A stretch of 64,000 nt of DNA from Tetrastigma voinierianum (GCA_016808115.1 JAEQBH010003872.1:310001-374000); one strand, 5' to 3'; numbered from the stretch's first letter, positions 46,329 to 59,740 are shown. Notes: generated by a model not told the origin, from the letters alone. Numbers and translations are program-made.

Positions 46329-46974
46329 CTACACATGTCCAATGGCAACATTAAATTTTCATTTCGCTAACTAGTAATGTACATGTCAATTACTATTAGA
46401 CTTGACAAACTATGAATTAACCCGTTCATTTCTGTTAAAGCACTGCCAACCACTATAAATAACTTTAAATCCATACTGTTACAATCCAAACTGTAAGGTC
46501 AGTAATTCTAACTTAGTATTCAACTTTTTCCCATACACATTAAACCATGCATATTCCTTTGCGCACTAACTGGGCTACACATAATCTCTACATACATCAT
46601 AATCACAGATATGACCTTTCACGCAATTTGAAACACAAAATCAATGAATAAAAACAGTAGAATACATTAATGACGCATTCAGCGTAATTACATTCTCATA
46701 CACTATTCAACTGAAATAATTTTACGACACTCAGAATCAGACATTTATAGTAAATTCAATATATATCCAAAAGAAGAGTCAACCGAGTCTCACAAATACA
46801 CATCGAAGATTAATTTTTTTATCATCTCGAACATCAAATGGTTCAAATTCCTTCACAATAAGATTCTACATTCAAAGCATCTTTTCCAACTAGCATCAAC
46901 ACGCCCAAACCGAAAGTTATTAAAATGAAGCAGGGCCCCGGCAAGCGTGGGTAAGAAAAACAAGCTGCCGCCGA

Positions 46975-47112
46975 AGCATGTCGCGATCAGAGAGTATGTC
47001 GCGAGATACGCCGATCAGAAAAGGCGTCGCGACAGAAGTATGTCATGTAATTGAGAGCATGTCGCCACCGCTGTCACGACCAGCAAGCCGCCGCGACCAA
47101 AGGTCGCGACTT
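46975..47112 (-). repeat. GTCGCGAC repeats in the leader of element E
   Basis: Exact GTCGCGAC at 47026 and 47103, and GTCGCGAT/GTCGCGAG at 46980 and 46998, with decayed forms between. Same palindrome as the array at 8130-8760. It lies ~700 bp inside the 5' LTR. Confidence 0.75.
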
Positions 47113-47828
47113 ACTAAAGATGCCCGCACCGTAAAGCTTTGTCACGACTGAACACTGAGAAACTCCAAAAAATAAAATTGATATTTTGACCTAATTTCAA
47201 GCCCATCTCACCTGCGACTATATATATACTCGCTTTTAGGCAAAGATAAGCTGAAGATCGGAGATTTCTCATGGGGTTTCTCAGATCGTTTATTTTTTTC
47301 CAAATTTATCAAAAATTTTCCACTTCAATAAATTTATAAAAATTTATTTTCTTCATTTTCTTTAATTTTTCAACTAAAACCTTAGAAATTATTTTTCCAA
47401 TTTTCATCTAATAAATTTATAAAACTTATTTTTCTTCATTTCCTATTCCGGGCTAAGAATGACCACTCAAAATATTTATAATATTTTCTAACACTTCCAT
47501 ACATGAATCGTTTTACAGTTAACATGCTAAAATTTCAATTAATGAAACAGATCGTGGCACACCAAACACATTATAATAATTCAATTAAATCGTTACGAAA
47601 ACACAAAACACATGACGCAAAGGCCCATTGTCCTATGATTTTAGGTAATCTCATACTAACTTATTATCGAACTAATACCTAATACATGGATGTTATCACT
47701 CTAATTATAAATTTCAAGCCCAAATTTTCAAATCTCTGTGCTTCATACCCATGTTTCATCAAAACCACCCAAGTGGAGATAGATACCCAAACCTCACTCC
47801 CTGCATTCTACTACCCAAGCCCATGCAC

Positions 47829-49859
47829 TGCTCACACCCAAAACCCGGGGTCCGTCGATCACCCGTCAACTCAAGGAAAAATCTGGCACATCCCCGCATC
47901 ACTAAGACCCACACCGAGTAAAAATAGCCACATGGGGCCCACATCCATACCATAAAAACAAGAATTAATTATTTCATAGTTTACGCTGCTTCTATAAAGA
48001 TATACATATCTTTAAATATTTACTCAAAGCTCACACGTTGGCTTTCTTCTCAAAAGATACCTCTAATCGCGCAGAACGCCCTGATATCCCCGTGACCAAA
48101 GCTATCCCACTGACTAAGAGCAGAAAGCCCCCGCAGTGTTTCTTCCTGCTACATTCCCACCTAAAAATGCATAATGCTAGTTTGGTACATAAACAATCAA
48201 TCAACATTCCATACAATTATTTACGACATATTAATGTCTATATTACGATGAGTATGCAACCCTTATGCTCACGACCTAAGTCCCAATCGACTTACACACT
48301 GAATGCCAAGCGTGAATAAAACCACAAATACACCTCGAATTAAACCATTGAGACCTCCAATTTTATTTATCAAAACCCTATTTTTAGTTCTTCTCGGCTT
48401 GTACTACATTTTCTCAAAGTTTACACCAATGACGCACGCCTTTTCAATATTTTCAGTTTAACTTCATATCGCATTTGATTCACGCTTCAACCACAACCCG
48501 CTGATCTTCACCCCGTGGACCCACTCCCAACCCGTTCACTTAAAACATGTGTAAGACATTTGATCATTTTACACCTGAATCTCTACTCAGACTATCCCAT
48601 TTTCCCTCGGTTCACGACTCATTTACCAACACCCAGAATAACTTTACCCGCACCCACACTGACTGACACGATGTGATCAAGCAGACATTAAATGATGATG
48701 CCAATGCATTTTTCCTCATGTTAAGCATGCATGAATGAGCACTACATGAAATATTTACACTGGAAAATTATAATTTATACATATAATCTACCTTCCATGG
48801 AAACATATTTAATACATCAGTCGCACGCATCATCGGCTGGTCTCCATTACACCGCATGCCATTCACGCGAAGATCAACTGCCAACCGGGCCACCAACTGT
48901 GACGATTCAACAGGTACCTCACGCCCTATCGCAAACATAGAACTACCTGTTCCAACCTTTCATCACATCAAACAAACTATGACAATCGTAAACTTTGACG
49001 ATAACAAACTCAACCCCTCTACATGGGGCTAAGGATCGGTGGAGAACCCATTACAATCCACACTTTAATTCCAAGCTTGGAACTAATTTACATGGCCCCT
49101 CATGGCCTCCACAAGCAACCCCTACCATTATAAAGTTCTTTATACTAAAAATAAACCGAGGCAGGTAATATCCACTTTGATGCTGAAGAAACTCCCAAAA
49201 ACCAGTCCACGCGCTGTCCCTCTCCGTATGCAACAATCTCCTTCGCTCGAAGAATCCAACTGGCCTGATCTCCCACTATTCTTAAGGAAGACGTTTCTCT
49301 CTAAAACCAACCAAAACGGCCACTGATATTTTTCCTTTTCTTCCTCCTTACGTCGTCTTCTCTTTGTTTTATTCTTCCGCTTTCTTTCTTTTCTTCTCAT
49401 CTCATTTCCTTTCATTTCTCCTCATTTTCCTCTTGCTCATTTTCACTCCTTTTGAGCCTTACCACACATCCTAGCCAAAGGAGCAAGAAGCCCACATTTC
49501 CTTAAAGCCTCACATGCCATCAATTTTTTTTCATAGTTTTTCTTTATTTCATTAATTTTTAGAATTACATCACGCACTCAAATCAGCCATCATGTTCATT
49601 CTTTCTGCTTTTAATTACATTACTATCGTTACATTTTCTGTGATACAGCATCTCTAACCTTGCCACAAAGGTTATCCGCCATCCTACGCCAGAAAACGTG
49701 AGATCCCCACCATCTCTAATCTAATAAATTCGAGATAGCCTTAAATTCTCATGGCACGATCTCAACTATATCTCGGTTGTCATTCGAGATCTAGAAAATT
49801 CCGATTTTACCGAAATTATTATTTTGCCTTTTTAAAAAATTTAATTTTCTATTTCTACA
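47829..49859 (-). repeat. 5' LTR of element E
   Basis: 2031 bp. Plus-strand left end TGCTCACACCCAAAACCC, right end TTTCTACA. T/C-rich around 49325-49450, as in the partner LTR (44335-44480). Confidence 0.65.
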
Positions 49860-52309
49860 ATCGATTACTAATGATTGCCATTTATGATGTTCTTTCAATC
49901 ATAAAAGATGGCATATGGGGGGTAGGTGGTGGTGTTCACTGAATTTTATATATGTTGAATATTTATCTTATTCAATATCACCAAAATGCTGTGTCTCTTC
50001 TTTTGATCTCCATGTAGGGAGTTATCTGACTAAAGGTTAAAACCAATTTGTTCTCATGGCAGTGAGAATCACAGAGCAAGATATGTTTGTTGTTTTGTGA
50101 TGCAAGAGAGTATTCCCAGATAAGACTCCACCTCAAACTTGGAAGAATAAAGAGAACAGTTGTCCTTATGATGGTGGTGGATGTTAAAATATGGTTTAGG
50201 TTATTTCAATTATAATCAATCTAAAATGTGGTGTTGCATTCTAGAAGCTCACAAGTAGTTTTATTGTCAACCCTTGGATACAGAATTATGAATCTAAGTA
50301 AATAAATTGCACTTAAAGATGCAGAATATATTGATGCAGGGGGAACAAAACTATGAATATCAAGTTGCTTAGCCACGCTGGAAGCACTTGCACCTCATTC
50401 CTAATCTCAACCCCACGCAAACTATCATCGCTAATGTGGGATTATATGCCACCCTCATTATATCTCCGCTTTGTCCTCCTTTCCAACCTTTTTTGGTCTA
50501 TAATGTTCATAGAAATGAAATTGATGACCATAATCGTATTTCTCTTCATAAACTGAATATACCTTGATTCTAAAAGTACATTTAGGGAAAGAAATCTTAT
50601 GAAAAGAAAATATAAAAATATAAGTAAACTTAAAGAAAATAAAAACGTGTTTAAATTTTATTAATATTTTATGAGTTTATTAAAGCTATTTTATTTGTTT
50701 TTATTAAAGAATTAATTAAAAGTTAAGAAGAGATTTTTATTATATTTGATTTTTTTTTTTTTTTGGTGGTGGACAGATGATTTATTTTTTTTTTTTTCAT
50801 TCTTGCAATATCTAGTGCCCTTAAGGAATGTGGCGAAGGGTAGCATAGCACAGGCATACAACATAGACCAGTGAATGCAAAGTTGGTTTTAGGTACAACT
50901 ACAAGTTGTGTGAAGTGGAGTTGCTTTTGTGGATATTTGATTGCATGAACTTTATGGTTCATACATTCATATTCTTTTGTTAATTCTAATCACCCAAACT
51001 TCTATGAGAGTTGGTTTGTGACAGAGAGCAAGAAGATGGAGCCTAAAACAAAAACAGTGAGCTTCAAAATATAATTTTTCAAAAAATATATCAAAATAAT
51101 ACATAAATTAATGTGACTTAGCATATCACAAAGAATCGTAATGTAAGGACACGGCTTTAACTTTAAAATACGCAGTAATTGGTATTAATCATTTAAAAAA
51201 AAATAAATTTTAATCTGCAATTAAATCAATCATTAACTACGCTTTAACTATTTAAAAAATACGTAAATTCCATTAATTACAATTTTTGTGATAAGGTGAA
51301 GCCTTGAGAAATTTGGACACAGCTCTAAAAAACGAATATAGTATGAGGGGACCAATTTTCTGAAAAGTTGTGCTATCTATCCTTACATGATGAACTTGTT
51401 TTCTGGAGTTTATTTTATGACCAATTTTAAAAAGATAAAACAGATTTTCCAAAACCAAATGGACATTTTGGATTTTCCTATTTCTTAGCTAGCATGCCTA
51501 GTTTTTTACTCTTAACTCTATTTTCATTATAAAATTGAGTAATTAAATGATAAATGTATTTTAAATTATAAAGTTCAAAATATAAAAATAAAATATTTAT
51601 TTCTCACCACCCATCTATCAATATTTTTTATTGGTTTTTCTGAATTCTACAACTTCAGATTAAAGAATGTCACAAAACGATAAAAAAGTGATTGAAAATA
51701 GTTTATTTTTATTAAAAATTACTGGAGATTATTTTATAATCTATATTCAAATATACATCTCTTCACACCATTCCTTTTTAATATCTTCAATTTTTTTATA
51801 ATATATTATTTTAATTCACTATTTGCTTCACTTTTACTTTGTTCTTTTATGAATTCATTAACAAAAACTCATCATTTTAAGGCCTGTCCATTACTATTTA
51901 CTGTTTCAACTACTTAATAATGCCTTTATTAATTTATATCAGAATCAATTTAGTTGTAAGTTTTTTAAAAATAATGATACTAGTTGGGTAAAATTTTTAG
52001 TTAATTAAATTGATGGTAATAAAAAAACTGAAAATGAGAAGAAGATGTCCTACAAGAAGAAGACGATAAATAAAAATACAAACTAAAGATTTATGTTTTA
52101 TTATATATTTTCAGGTGGCAATTCAGCATTTGTTTTTTATATTATTAGTTTTAACTTAGTTTTTTGACTTTCTACTTAACAATCACTAATATATTTTTAT
52201 TCAATTTTATAATGAAAAGAGATCATATAAGATGAGTAAATGTATAAAATTATCATACGTTGTTCTAGTGTCATGGACGTCAAATGGTGAAGAAGGAAAG
52301 TAAAATATG
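49860..52309. other. Duplicated host segment, unit 2, left part; no gene
   Basis: 50045-51045 matches unit 1 at 22445-23843 and 33520-33905 without element D, giving the empty site. 51045-51920 has no clear counterpart. 51920-52090 matches 35760-35920 (AAGAAGATGTCC). AT-rich; no coding content recognised. Confidence 0.55.
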
Positions 52310-53304
52310 ATCTACTAGCTTTCCAAACCCCTTACCCCATAACTAGCCCTCACCTCTTTTGTGCACCATCCCTTTGTTGACTATAAACAATGGCGTATTA
52401 AAAATCAGAGAAAGAAAATAAGAATACACATATTTGTAATGAAGTAATGCGCCAAGATAACTTTAATCACGTCTCAAACTTTCATTAAAATAGGGTTATA
52501 TAGGAGGGTATTTATAATAACCCTGAATATGACAAATTCATATACTGTACCATACCATTTTAGCCTTGGGCAAGTGCAAACCCAAACTCAAAATCTTCCC
52601 TTTCGTTCATGTTTCGCTCCACTCCGACACTTGCCTGTCCTTTTACTCTCAATATGAACCACATGTCATAATACCCCTTATCACTCCTCATACTTTCCTC
52701 TTATTATTTGATTCCAAAGAGCTTTGGTTCATAGCACTACCAACTCTTAGGAAAAATGGATAGATTCTGATACCTAGTCCCCTTTTCTTATACCAAAGCA
52801 TACCACCTTCCACTTTCACCGATTGAGGTCGCTCAAGAACCCTCCACCTCTATAAAAACATCTCTTTAGATCTGCTCCAATTCTTTCCAACCACTGTGGG
52901 CTGACAGATGAAAAGCAGAAATAACAGGAAGGCTACTAGGTGCTCCCCAATCAAAGTAAAGCCTACAATCCTAGATGTGGTGGAGCATCTGGATGCCATG
53001 TCTTTCTTGTCTCTCACACTATCCCAAGCTAGTGCCAATTTGAAAGGAGCTCAAAGGTAAACCCAACAGGTGGGAAGGAAGATCACCAACCCTTACAACA
53101 GATTCAATAGCCAAAAATTTTGGGGTTTGAAACCCCACTTCCTCCCCCCCCCCTCCCTACCAAGTATAACTCAGCCTAAATCCAACTGATTTTTAAGCTG
53201 AAACATCTCAATCACAGAAGAAGGCAACACAAAGTCATTTGATCCCTGATGCCTTACAAAAATATCAATTAATGTATCATCCACAAATAGCAATGGGGAT
53301 TACA
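52310..53304 (-). pseudogene. LINE RT fragment, unit 2
   Basis: Counterpart of 36580-37420: CTAGCTTTCCAAACCCC at 52316 (36580 in unit 1) and AATGTATCAT(C)CACAAATAG at 53271, which encodes VDDTLI on the minus strand. The zf-RVT part present in unit 1 is missing here. Frames are broken; a C8 run at 53147 is in the middle. Confidence 0.65.
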
Positions 53305-54130
53305 CATCAGACAAGCTCACTTCACTATTTTCACGGCAAGGTTCATATTTCAACAAAGTTGATCTTGGGTTACACCTTACCAGGCTAGATGCTATTTCGA
53401 GTAGCTCCCACTCACCAACCAGCTACTAGCCCAGCTGGTAGTGGGAACCACTCAATGGCATTCGCCCGCCCCAGTTCTAAGCCCACGGGAGGCGTAAAAG
53501 AAACCCCAGAGCTAGATGAAACATGAGTATGGACACACCGCCGCTGAGGCCAGGTAGGTGTGGGCTTATTACAGCCAAAGCTGAGATTAGTAAATCTTGC
53601 CTCGCACGGAGTTGGTGTTCATTCACGTGCTATTCCTGCCACAGGCTGCCACCCCGGGGATCGTTAGGTACTATTTCTCGGTAGCTTCCCACTACCAACG
53701 CGCCGCTGAGCCCAGCAGAGCGGGACCAATGAACGCATTTCCAAGCTCATAATCAGTTCTGTCAGCGAGCGAGTTAAACCCCTGCACTCAGTGTGATAGC
53801 CCGGTGAATCGACACCAACCCTCCGTCGGCGGGCCAAAGCAGACCTGATATAAGGCGCTAGGAGGTTCACTCGCCATTTCCGGGACAGGGGTGAAACCAT
53901 CACAGATGTCCCACAAGCTCACAGAATGGACTAAGACTGGTAAGATTAATGGAAGACTCACTACCAACTCAAGGTGAAATACTGCAGCGAGAAATAAGCT
54001 CTCATTTCAACATGCCCTTTGCCTGGTTCGAGCCACGGAAAATAAAAGTTAAAAGTGCATGGACATGCCCCTATAGCTCAGAAGAGTGACCACCTCGCCT
54101 GAGTGGGCCGTGGGTGGGCCCTACAACATC
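53305..54130. mobile_element. ~820-bp GC-rich insertion of unknown type, absent from unit 1
   Basis: Interrupts the unit 2 copy at a point that is continuous in unit 1 (37397-37402). ACATCA occurs at both edges (left ACACATCA ~53303-53310, right CAACATCA ~54126-54133). It is much richer in GC than its surroundings. An internal repeat pairs 53388-53470 with 53667-53745 (GCTATTTCGAGTAGCT / ACTATTTCTCGGTAGCT and following). GGTTCGAGCC near 54028 matches a pol III B box. No recognised coding domain; it may be a SINE-like or other non-autonomous element, or a solo LTR. Confidence 0.5.
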
Positions 54131-55919
54131 AATCCCCTCACTTCCTCTTCCCCTAACCTTAAGTTTCATATTAATACAAAGCTTTAGAACTTGAATTAGA
54201 ATAGTAAGAACAATGAAAGTGTTACGACTTTTCATTTAATGCATGCAACTTTTAGGTTATACTAAGAACATGTGGAAAATATTCTTCATTATAATGTGAT
54301 AACTTGAGTTACAATATCTTGAATGAGAACATAACATAATGCTAAATATGATAATGATTATGATGCTCATCTAAAGCCTAAATTCACTAGATGATCAAAT
54401 TAAAATACAAATACTGATTTATGAATATTAGAGATCAGAATTAGTATAATCAGAAGAGAACTCGATCTTTCTAATAATCAATAACCAAACAAATATAAAT
54501 AGATTGATTTAATGGCATTGAGGGTATAAATGAGAGAGTCATTCTAATCTTGTTATATGAGATTAATAATTCATACATTAGAAACCACAGATCATCACTT
54601 AATAAATCAAAAGATCTTTATTCAAGGATTATCTCATAGTAGATTCTTGAATATATTTAACTAAATCACCATCAATTAAACATGTGAACATCCTAATGTA
54701 AATGATGTTACAAACTTTCATTTACTGTATTGTATTTAAATAAATTTCACACTATAGTCATTTTTGTACAATAATTCATAATTATATATTGATAAAAAAT
54801 TATTCAAACAATATCATAATTTACCACATAACAAAGATTCAGTCAAATGTATTTCATAATTATAAAAAGTTAAAACTTAATACATGCAAGAAGGAGAACG
54901 GGTAAGATAGATTAAAACTCCATCAGTCGTCTTATATGGAGAAGGTGAGTTCAGACTTCATCCAAGATAAGCAAGACACAAAGCAAACCTCACAACAAAA
55001 ACCGAAATGATAAGAACAAATACAAACAATACCATTTAAATAGAAATATAAGAAAATTTAAAAAACAAATATGTTAGAAATCCTATAAATGGAAACAGAT
55101 AAGAACTAAAGAATTGGAAGTAAGATGAAGAATTTGATCAACTTCTCTATATAAATAAATTGAAACTAAAAGTGTTTGAAGAATATGTTAAAGAAAAATT
55201 ATATTCAATATAAAAATTAATATTTCATGTTTTAAAATGAAAATTTCTTTTAATCTGATTGTTTTTCAACTCCTTTATATTTACAGTTTACTATACATTT
55301 TATATTATTTGAAATTAAATTTGTAATTACTTTAAAAAAATTATTAGCTGGGTCTTAACCATAGGACACACAAAAATTTTTATTATTTTTAGTAATCATC
55401 TGGAAATTACAGTTATCATAAAGTTATACAGCATCATCTACTAATAATTATGAATATCATCACCAAATCTTTACATTATAGCTATAATATTTAGTTAAAT
55501 TTAGATACAACAAAGCAGTTAATTGCTGTGAATGTAAAGATAGAATGTCTACACTCATTTTTTTCTAATCTATTAAAATAAATTTCATATATTTTTAAAA
55601 TAAGGGTGATTTGACTCACATTTTGAAAGAATACATCACACAGATCTCTACATAAATATATAGTTAAATTAAATTTTAAATTAAACATTAGTATAATCTT
55701 CTAGTACTTTAAAAAAATTCAATTGGAATATTTATCAGTAATTCCAAAAATAAAAATGAGACATAGAGAGGTGAGAGAAAACAAAAAATATAATATGATT
55801 GAGACTAACTCAGTAAACAACACGTCCTTTTTGGGTTTTTCAAATGACAAATTAATGAGATGTTGTAAATTTTTAAGTTTATAATATAGATGATAAAATA
55901 ACTCAACAAATATTACTTA
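54131..55919. other. AT-rich paralogous DNA, unit 2; no gene
   Basis: Colinear with 37441-39980 of unit 1, with one copy of the block that is tandemly duplicated there. Confidence 0.6.
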
Positions 55920-56038
55920 GGGGACGCACCTTAAGATCCATACTAGAGAAGACCTAAATGAAATATAAATTCACACTCTCTCTCAGCTTGGGTACCAAAA
56001 AGAAGTTCTTAAACTTTCAACTGAGAATGTAAGAAACC
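55920..56038 (-). pseudogene. LRR exon remnant, unit 2
   Basis: Matches 39950-40142 (GGTAC, AAGAAGTTC, GAGAATG(T)AA, CCTGTAATATAAAAAC). Frame lost. Confidence 0.45.
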
Positions 56039-57039
56039 TGTAATATAAAAACATCACATCATCACTGGAAAGTTACGAAAATATAAACATATTCTTCCAG
56101 ATATAATTTATCAACTTCGATTTATCCAGATGTTTACTATTAGTCTCAGTCTCCATTTAGAACTTAAAAAATAATAACAAAGAAAGTATAGAGAAAAGTG
56201 AAAGAAGAGTGGTTTGAAAAAAAAAAAAAACTTAATGGTAAATTAATTTATATTTATTCAACTCATTTTATATGTTTTTGCTATATAAGGCCTAGTAAAA
56301 GTTAAAAATATATAAATTTTTAAGAATTAAATTATATTTTTATTTTCTTGTGAATATTTTACAGATCAAACCAAAATATAAAAACCATTTTCCTTAACCG
56401 TTCCTAAATACCTCCTGGGCTCTAGCCTTATTTGAAGTCCATATGATTCAACTGGTCTTCTTTTCAACTGATTCATAGTCACAGAGATGATATTCCAGGC
56501 TTATATTAATTATTTAAGATTAAATTTTCACTTTTATGATAATACATTTAAAAAATCAATACTAAAATAAAGAAAAGTTAAGAATTTTTATTTATTATTA
56601 ATCTATTTTACATTATTTAAGATTAAATTTGTCAACAATTTAAGAAATTATTATTAAAGATCAATAAATTGTGTGTATACAACATAGGTTTGGTAGAAGA
56701 TTAATGAATTACAAATTTATTACTAAAGAGGAATAAAAACGGTGGATGTAAAAAGTTGGAAGAAATATTGTGATAAGTTTAACATAAATTATGATTGAAA
56801 GAGAGTCTTCGCCTTTTCTATTTGTTTCCTAATTCTGTAATAAACGAGAGCCAAGATATCATTTGTCAGGTTAATGTCCTGCTGAAGTCCTAATCATCGA
56901 TTCACCTTCTAACTCCCCTTCAGATTATTTGTTCCATAATATGGCTTACACCATTTAATTGTCATATTTTCATCGTGGAAAGGCCTTAGCCAGGAAACTT
57001 AAAGAGATATCCTAATTTGCACAAAAATACCACCTCAGA
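56039..57039. other. AT-rich DNA between LRR remnant and NBS-LRR pseudogene
   Basis: No coding similarity recognised, though the right edge (57000-57040) may contain decayed LRR sequence of the gene to the right. Confidence 0.5.
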
Positions 57040-59020
57040 GTTTTAAAGTTACCGAAGACCCTTCTTGAATCAAGTGCCCACATACTTCAAAGTCTTCCAT
57101 CCAATCAAGAACAAATGACTCTAATAGAGGAAATGCTGCACCGTGTTCAACCCGATCCTTCGAACTTTAATATGTACCAATCCCAGGACTACTAACTTGA
57201 TGCTTCACTACAAAACTCTCCCTACCTAATGGGTACTGAAGAACATAATTAGTACCACTTAATTCCTTAAACTCCAGTTCCTCACTTCTCTCCAACAACT
57301 TGCGAATTCCATCCCCCAAATCTAAGCTTATGTTAACTTTGTTCAACTTCAATAATCTATCTGCTATCCTAATCCACTCCAATCACCGATACTTATCGCG
57401 CATCTTGTTAAGTTCTCAAATTGAATGTCTTTACAGCAATCCTGGCATCCTGGAGTATCTGGCGCGAAACATTCTAACTGACAAATTGGACAAGACATTA
57501 TGTGAATAACTTCAAGCACCTTGCAATTGTTCAAGTCCAACAGCCTTAGGTTGGTCAATTGCTCCATTTCATCAGTAATCGTTGATCGCAAAGACCCACC
57601 AAGCTAAGAAACTCAGAAGCCAAGCAATTTTCCAATAAGAGCAATGTCTTCCCACTCAGGGCACCGATCTAGAAGCAATGTCTGAAGATTTTCATGGAAT
57701 TCAGTGACAGAAGGTAGTGTTGGTAAAAACCCATATAAGACAAATCTAAAACTGAGCTTTTTTTTCTGTCCTTGAAAAATGTGTTTGGGATAGGGATATT
57801 CAAGGAAGAAGGAGCAGCACGCACAGAAATATCAGAGTTCTACATACCAACTCGGGCTGAGAAGCTCAGTGGACAACTTTGCAATGTAAAGAGAGGAATG
57901 CGACCTTTTGGATTCATCGGCTCTCGATTCATTCTTCCAATCCAATAACATCTTCCTCTGAATACAAATGGATGGGGATCCTTGATGCAATTTCTCTGAC
58001 AACATCATAAACAACATCATGCATCCTCAAGTAAATTAGAAGATGATCCAACCACCAACCAACTTGGAGGCTTGAGGATTTCCACCAATTCAAGCAATCT
58101 ATTTCGCTTGATTCAAGAGTCGATGGGGCCAAATCAGACCACAGCATATTTTAACAAGGATCCATTAAATATCATCATATCCGCAAAAGATAGCACAAAG
58201 TAACAACAAGGGGACTTAACACGTGATCTTCAAACGTAGCTCCACCAAAACATGAGTAAACCACTTCTTACCTCCATACGCGCGCAATTTCGAGGTGTTG
58301 TAAGGCATTCTTCCATACATCCATCGTCTCATCCTTTAATGCGTTGGCAATTGTCACGATTGCAAGTGGTACACCTTCACATTCTTTAATCAATTCTGTA
58401 GTATTCTCCTTCACCACAGAATCAGCACTTGCTACTACTGTCTTCTCAAATAAAGTCAAAGATTCGTCTGGTGGTAAAGTTTCCACTACAAAACATGCTA
58501 GTAAGTCATCATCAAAATATTGATAATATGTTTCCATCTTACCTACTAGTCAACACTATTTTGCATTCATTCACATCATCTTTACAAGAAGTAGGAATTC
58601 CAATTTCCTCCAAATGATCATGGATCTCCTTCCAATTGCCATCTAAGATTATAAGGATCGTCTCCTTCTTTAGTCTCTTCTTCAGCTTAATTGCCTTATC
58701 GGATCCATACCAAAACTCATCTTCCCAGCCTAACATTTTTGCAATTTTCTGTCGAATTTTGAAAATTTCTTCTTGTTGAAGTTTATCGGCGTGGTGAGTC
58801 CTTGATAAATCAAGGTAGAGTTGTTTAGTGAATATGGAGGAGTGGGGAGAAGTGATGAGTAACTTTGTTTGATGAGGTAGTTTCTGCCCCACGCCCTAAT
58901 CCCCACCTACCTTCCAATGGAGTTGATGTTGCTTCGCCTCTCAAGGCATCCATACCTTTGTCTAAAATGGGGCTCTCATCAAAAGCTTCATAATTACACA
59001 CTGCTCCATCAAATAATGGA
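57040..59020 (-). pseudogene. NBS-LRR resistance-gene pseudogene (RPS2/At4g27190 type)
   Basis: Minus strand, N to C. YEAFDESPILDKGMDAL (~58975) precedes a P-loop at 58876-58902 reading GLGRGAETT, against the usual GMGGVGKTT, so the nucleotide-binding Lys is Glu. Kinase-2 ILIILDGNWKEI and RNBS-B KIVLTSR (to 58539) follow. After a frameshift come VETLPPDESLTLFEK, GVPLAIVTIANALK (GLPL motif) and WKNALQHLE (58268). MHDVVYDVVREIAS (~58020) is the MHD-type motif. LRRs follow: TITDEMEQLTNLRLLDLNNC (~57550) and KVNISLDLGDGIRKLLE (~57330). Such proteins detect pathogen effectors in the cytoplasm. No coiled-coil N-terminus is seen upstream. At least four frame breaks plus the P-loop change make it non-functional as read. 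Confidence 0.85.
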
Positions 59021-59639
59021 ACCTCATAGCAAAGTCACAATATTAATATATTTTAATTTGAAAACTTGTGTTATAATAATACAATTAATTAATATCTTCA
59101 TTCTATTATTAATATAATGAGCATATTTTGAATTTTGTTCCTTTTTTTCGGGAAGGAAATGTATTCTTTTACCTCATTTCCAAGAATTGATACCATTTAA
59201 TTTTTATTTTATAAAAATTAAAATACTATATAAATAAATAAATTATCAGTAATTAGTTAATGCATGATATTATTTATAAAAATATTCTTATATATAAAAT
59301 TAATATAAGAAAATTGAATTAAACATATGAGAGCTTGATAAAATTCTTAATAAAAAATATTAAATCAATTCTATTCAGAATTTCTTATTATCGTGAAAGC
59401 TTAGAGACGTAATTAAAATAAAATGAAAATTAAATTTCGTGAGCACCATAAAAACTAACCTTTTCATTGAAAGCACTATGCTATTAGTAGAGTATGTAAA
59501 AATACATTCTCCTTTCCTCCATCCTACAATCAATGACATGTATAGCTTTTCAGTTACCAAAATTCTTGAACAGAAGGAGATAAAAGATATCTTTACTGTA
59601 ATTCTATCCCTTACTGAGTATAATATGGCACTGTAATTT
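59021..59639. other. AT-rich DNA upstream of the NBS remnant; no gene
   Basis: Short frames on both strands at 59375-59636 lack any domain. Confidence 0.5.
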
Positions 59640-59740
59640 CTTTCATGGAGATTTCAATTTTCGGTGGTTTTCAAAATTTATTTCCTTCAACTTGGAAAAA
59701 CTTCCTAAAGCCAGCACCTCCAAATTAGAAGAGAATGAAC
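59640..59740 (-). pseudogene. Short LRR exon remnant
   Basis: Minus strand: after the 3' splice site TTGTGTAG the frame reads GSFSSNLEVLALGSFSKLKE and continues to INFENHRKLK before a stop. Same place in the gene family as the exon at 40142, and thus probably the last exons of the gene whose LRR exon is at 60696-61103. Confidence 0.55.

Larger units (their letters stand above)
42828..49859 (-). mobile_element. Element E: gag-only LTR retrotransposon of the Tekay-like group
   Basis: LTRs are at 42828-44894 (3') and 47829-49859 (5'), read on the minus strand. They begin TGTAAGACCGAAAAC (44894) and TGTAGAAATAG (49859), with the CTAGATCTCG(G/A)ATG motif shared with A-C. A PBS-like GTGCATGGGCTTGGGT follows the 5' LTR and GAGATGGGAGAA precedes the 3' LTR. 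The 2.9-kb interior holds only gag; no protease, RT, RNase H or integrase is recognised. Total about 7.0 kb. No clear target duplication was found. It would need enzymes from a related full element to move. Confidence 0.7.

Noticed and set aside
58539..58560. AG|GTAAG after LTSR in the NBS pseudogene as a real intron donor
   Set aside because: This family normally has no intron between RNBS-B and the next block, and coding sequence resumes within ~50 bp in another frame, so a frameshift is simpler.
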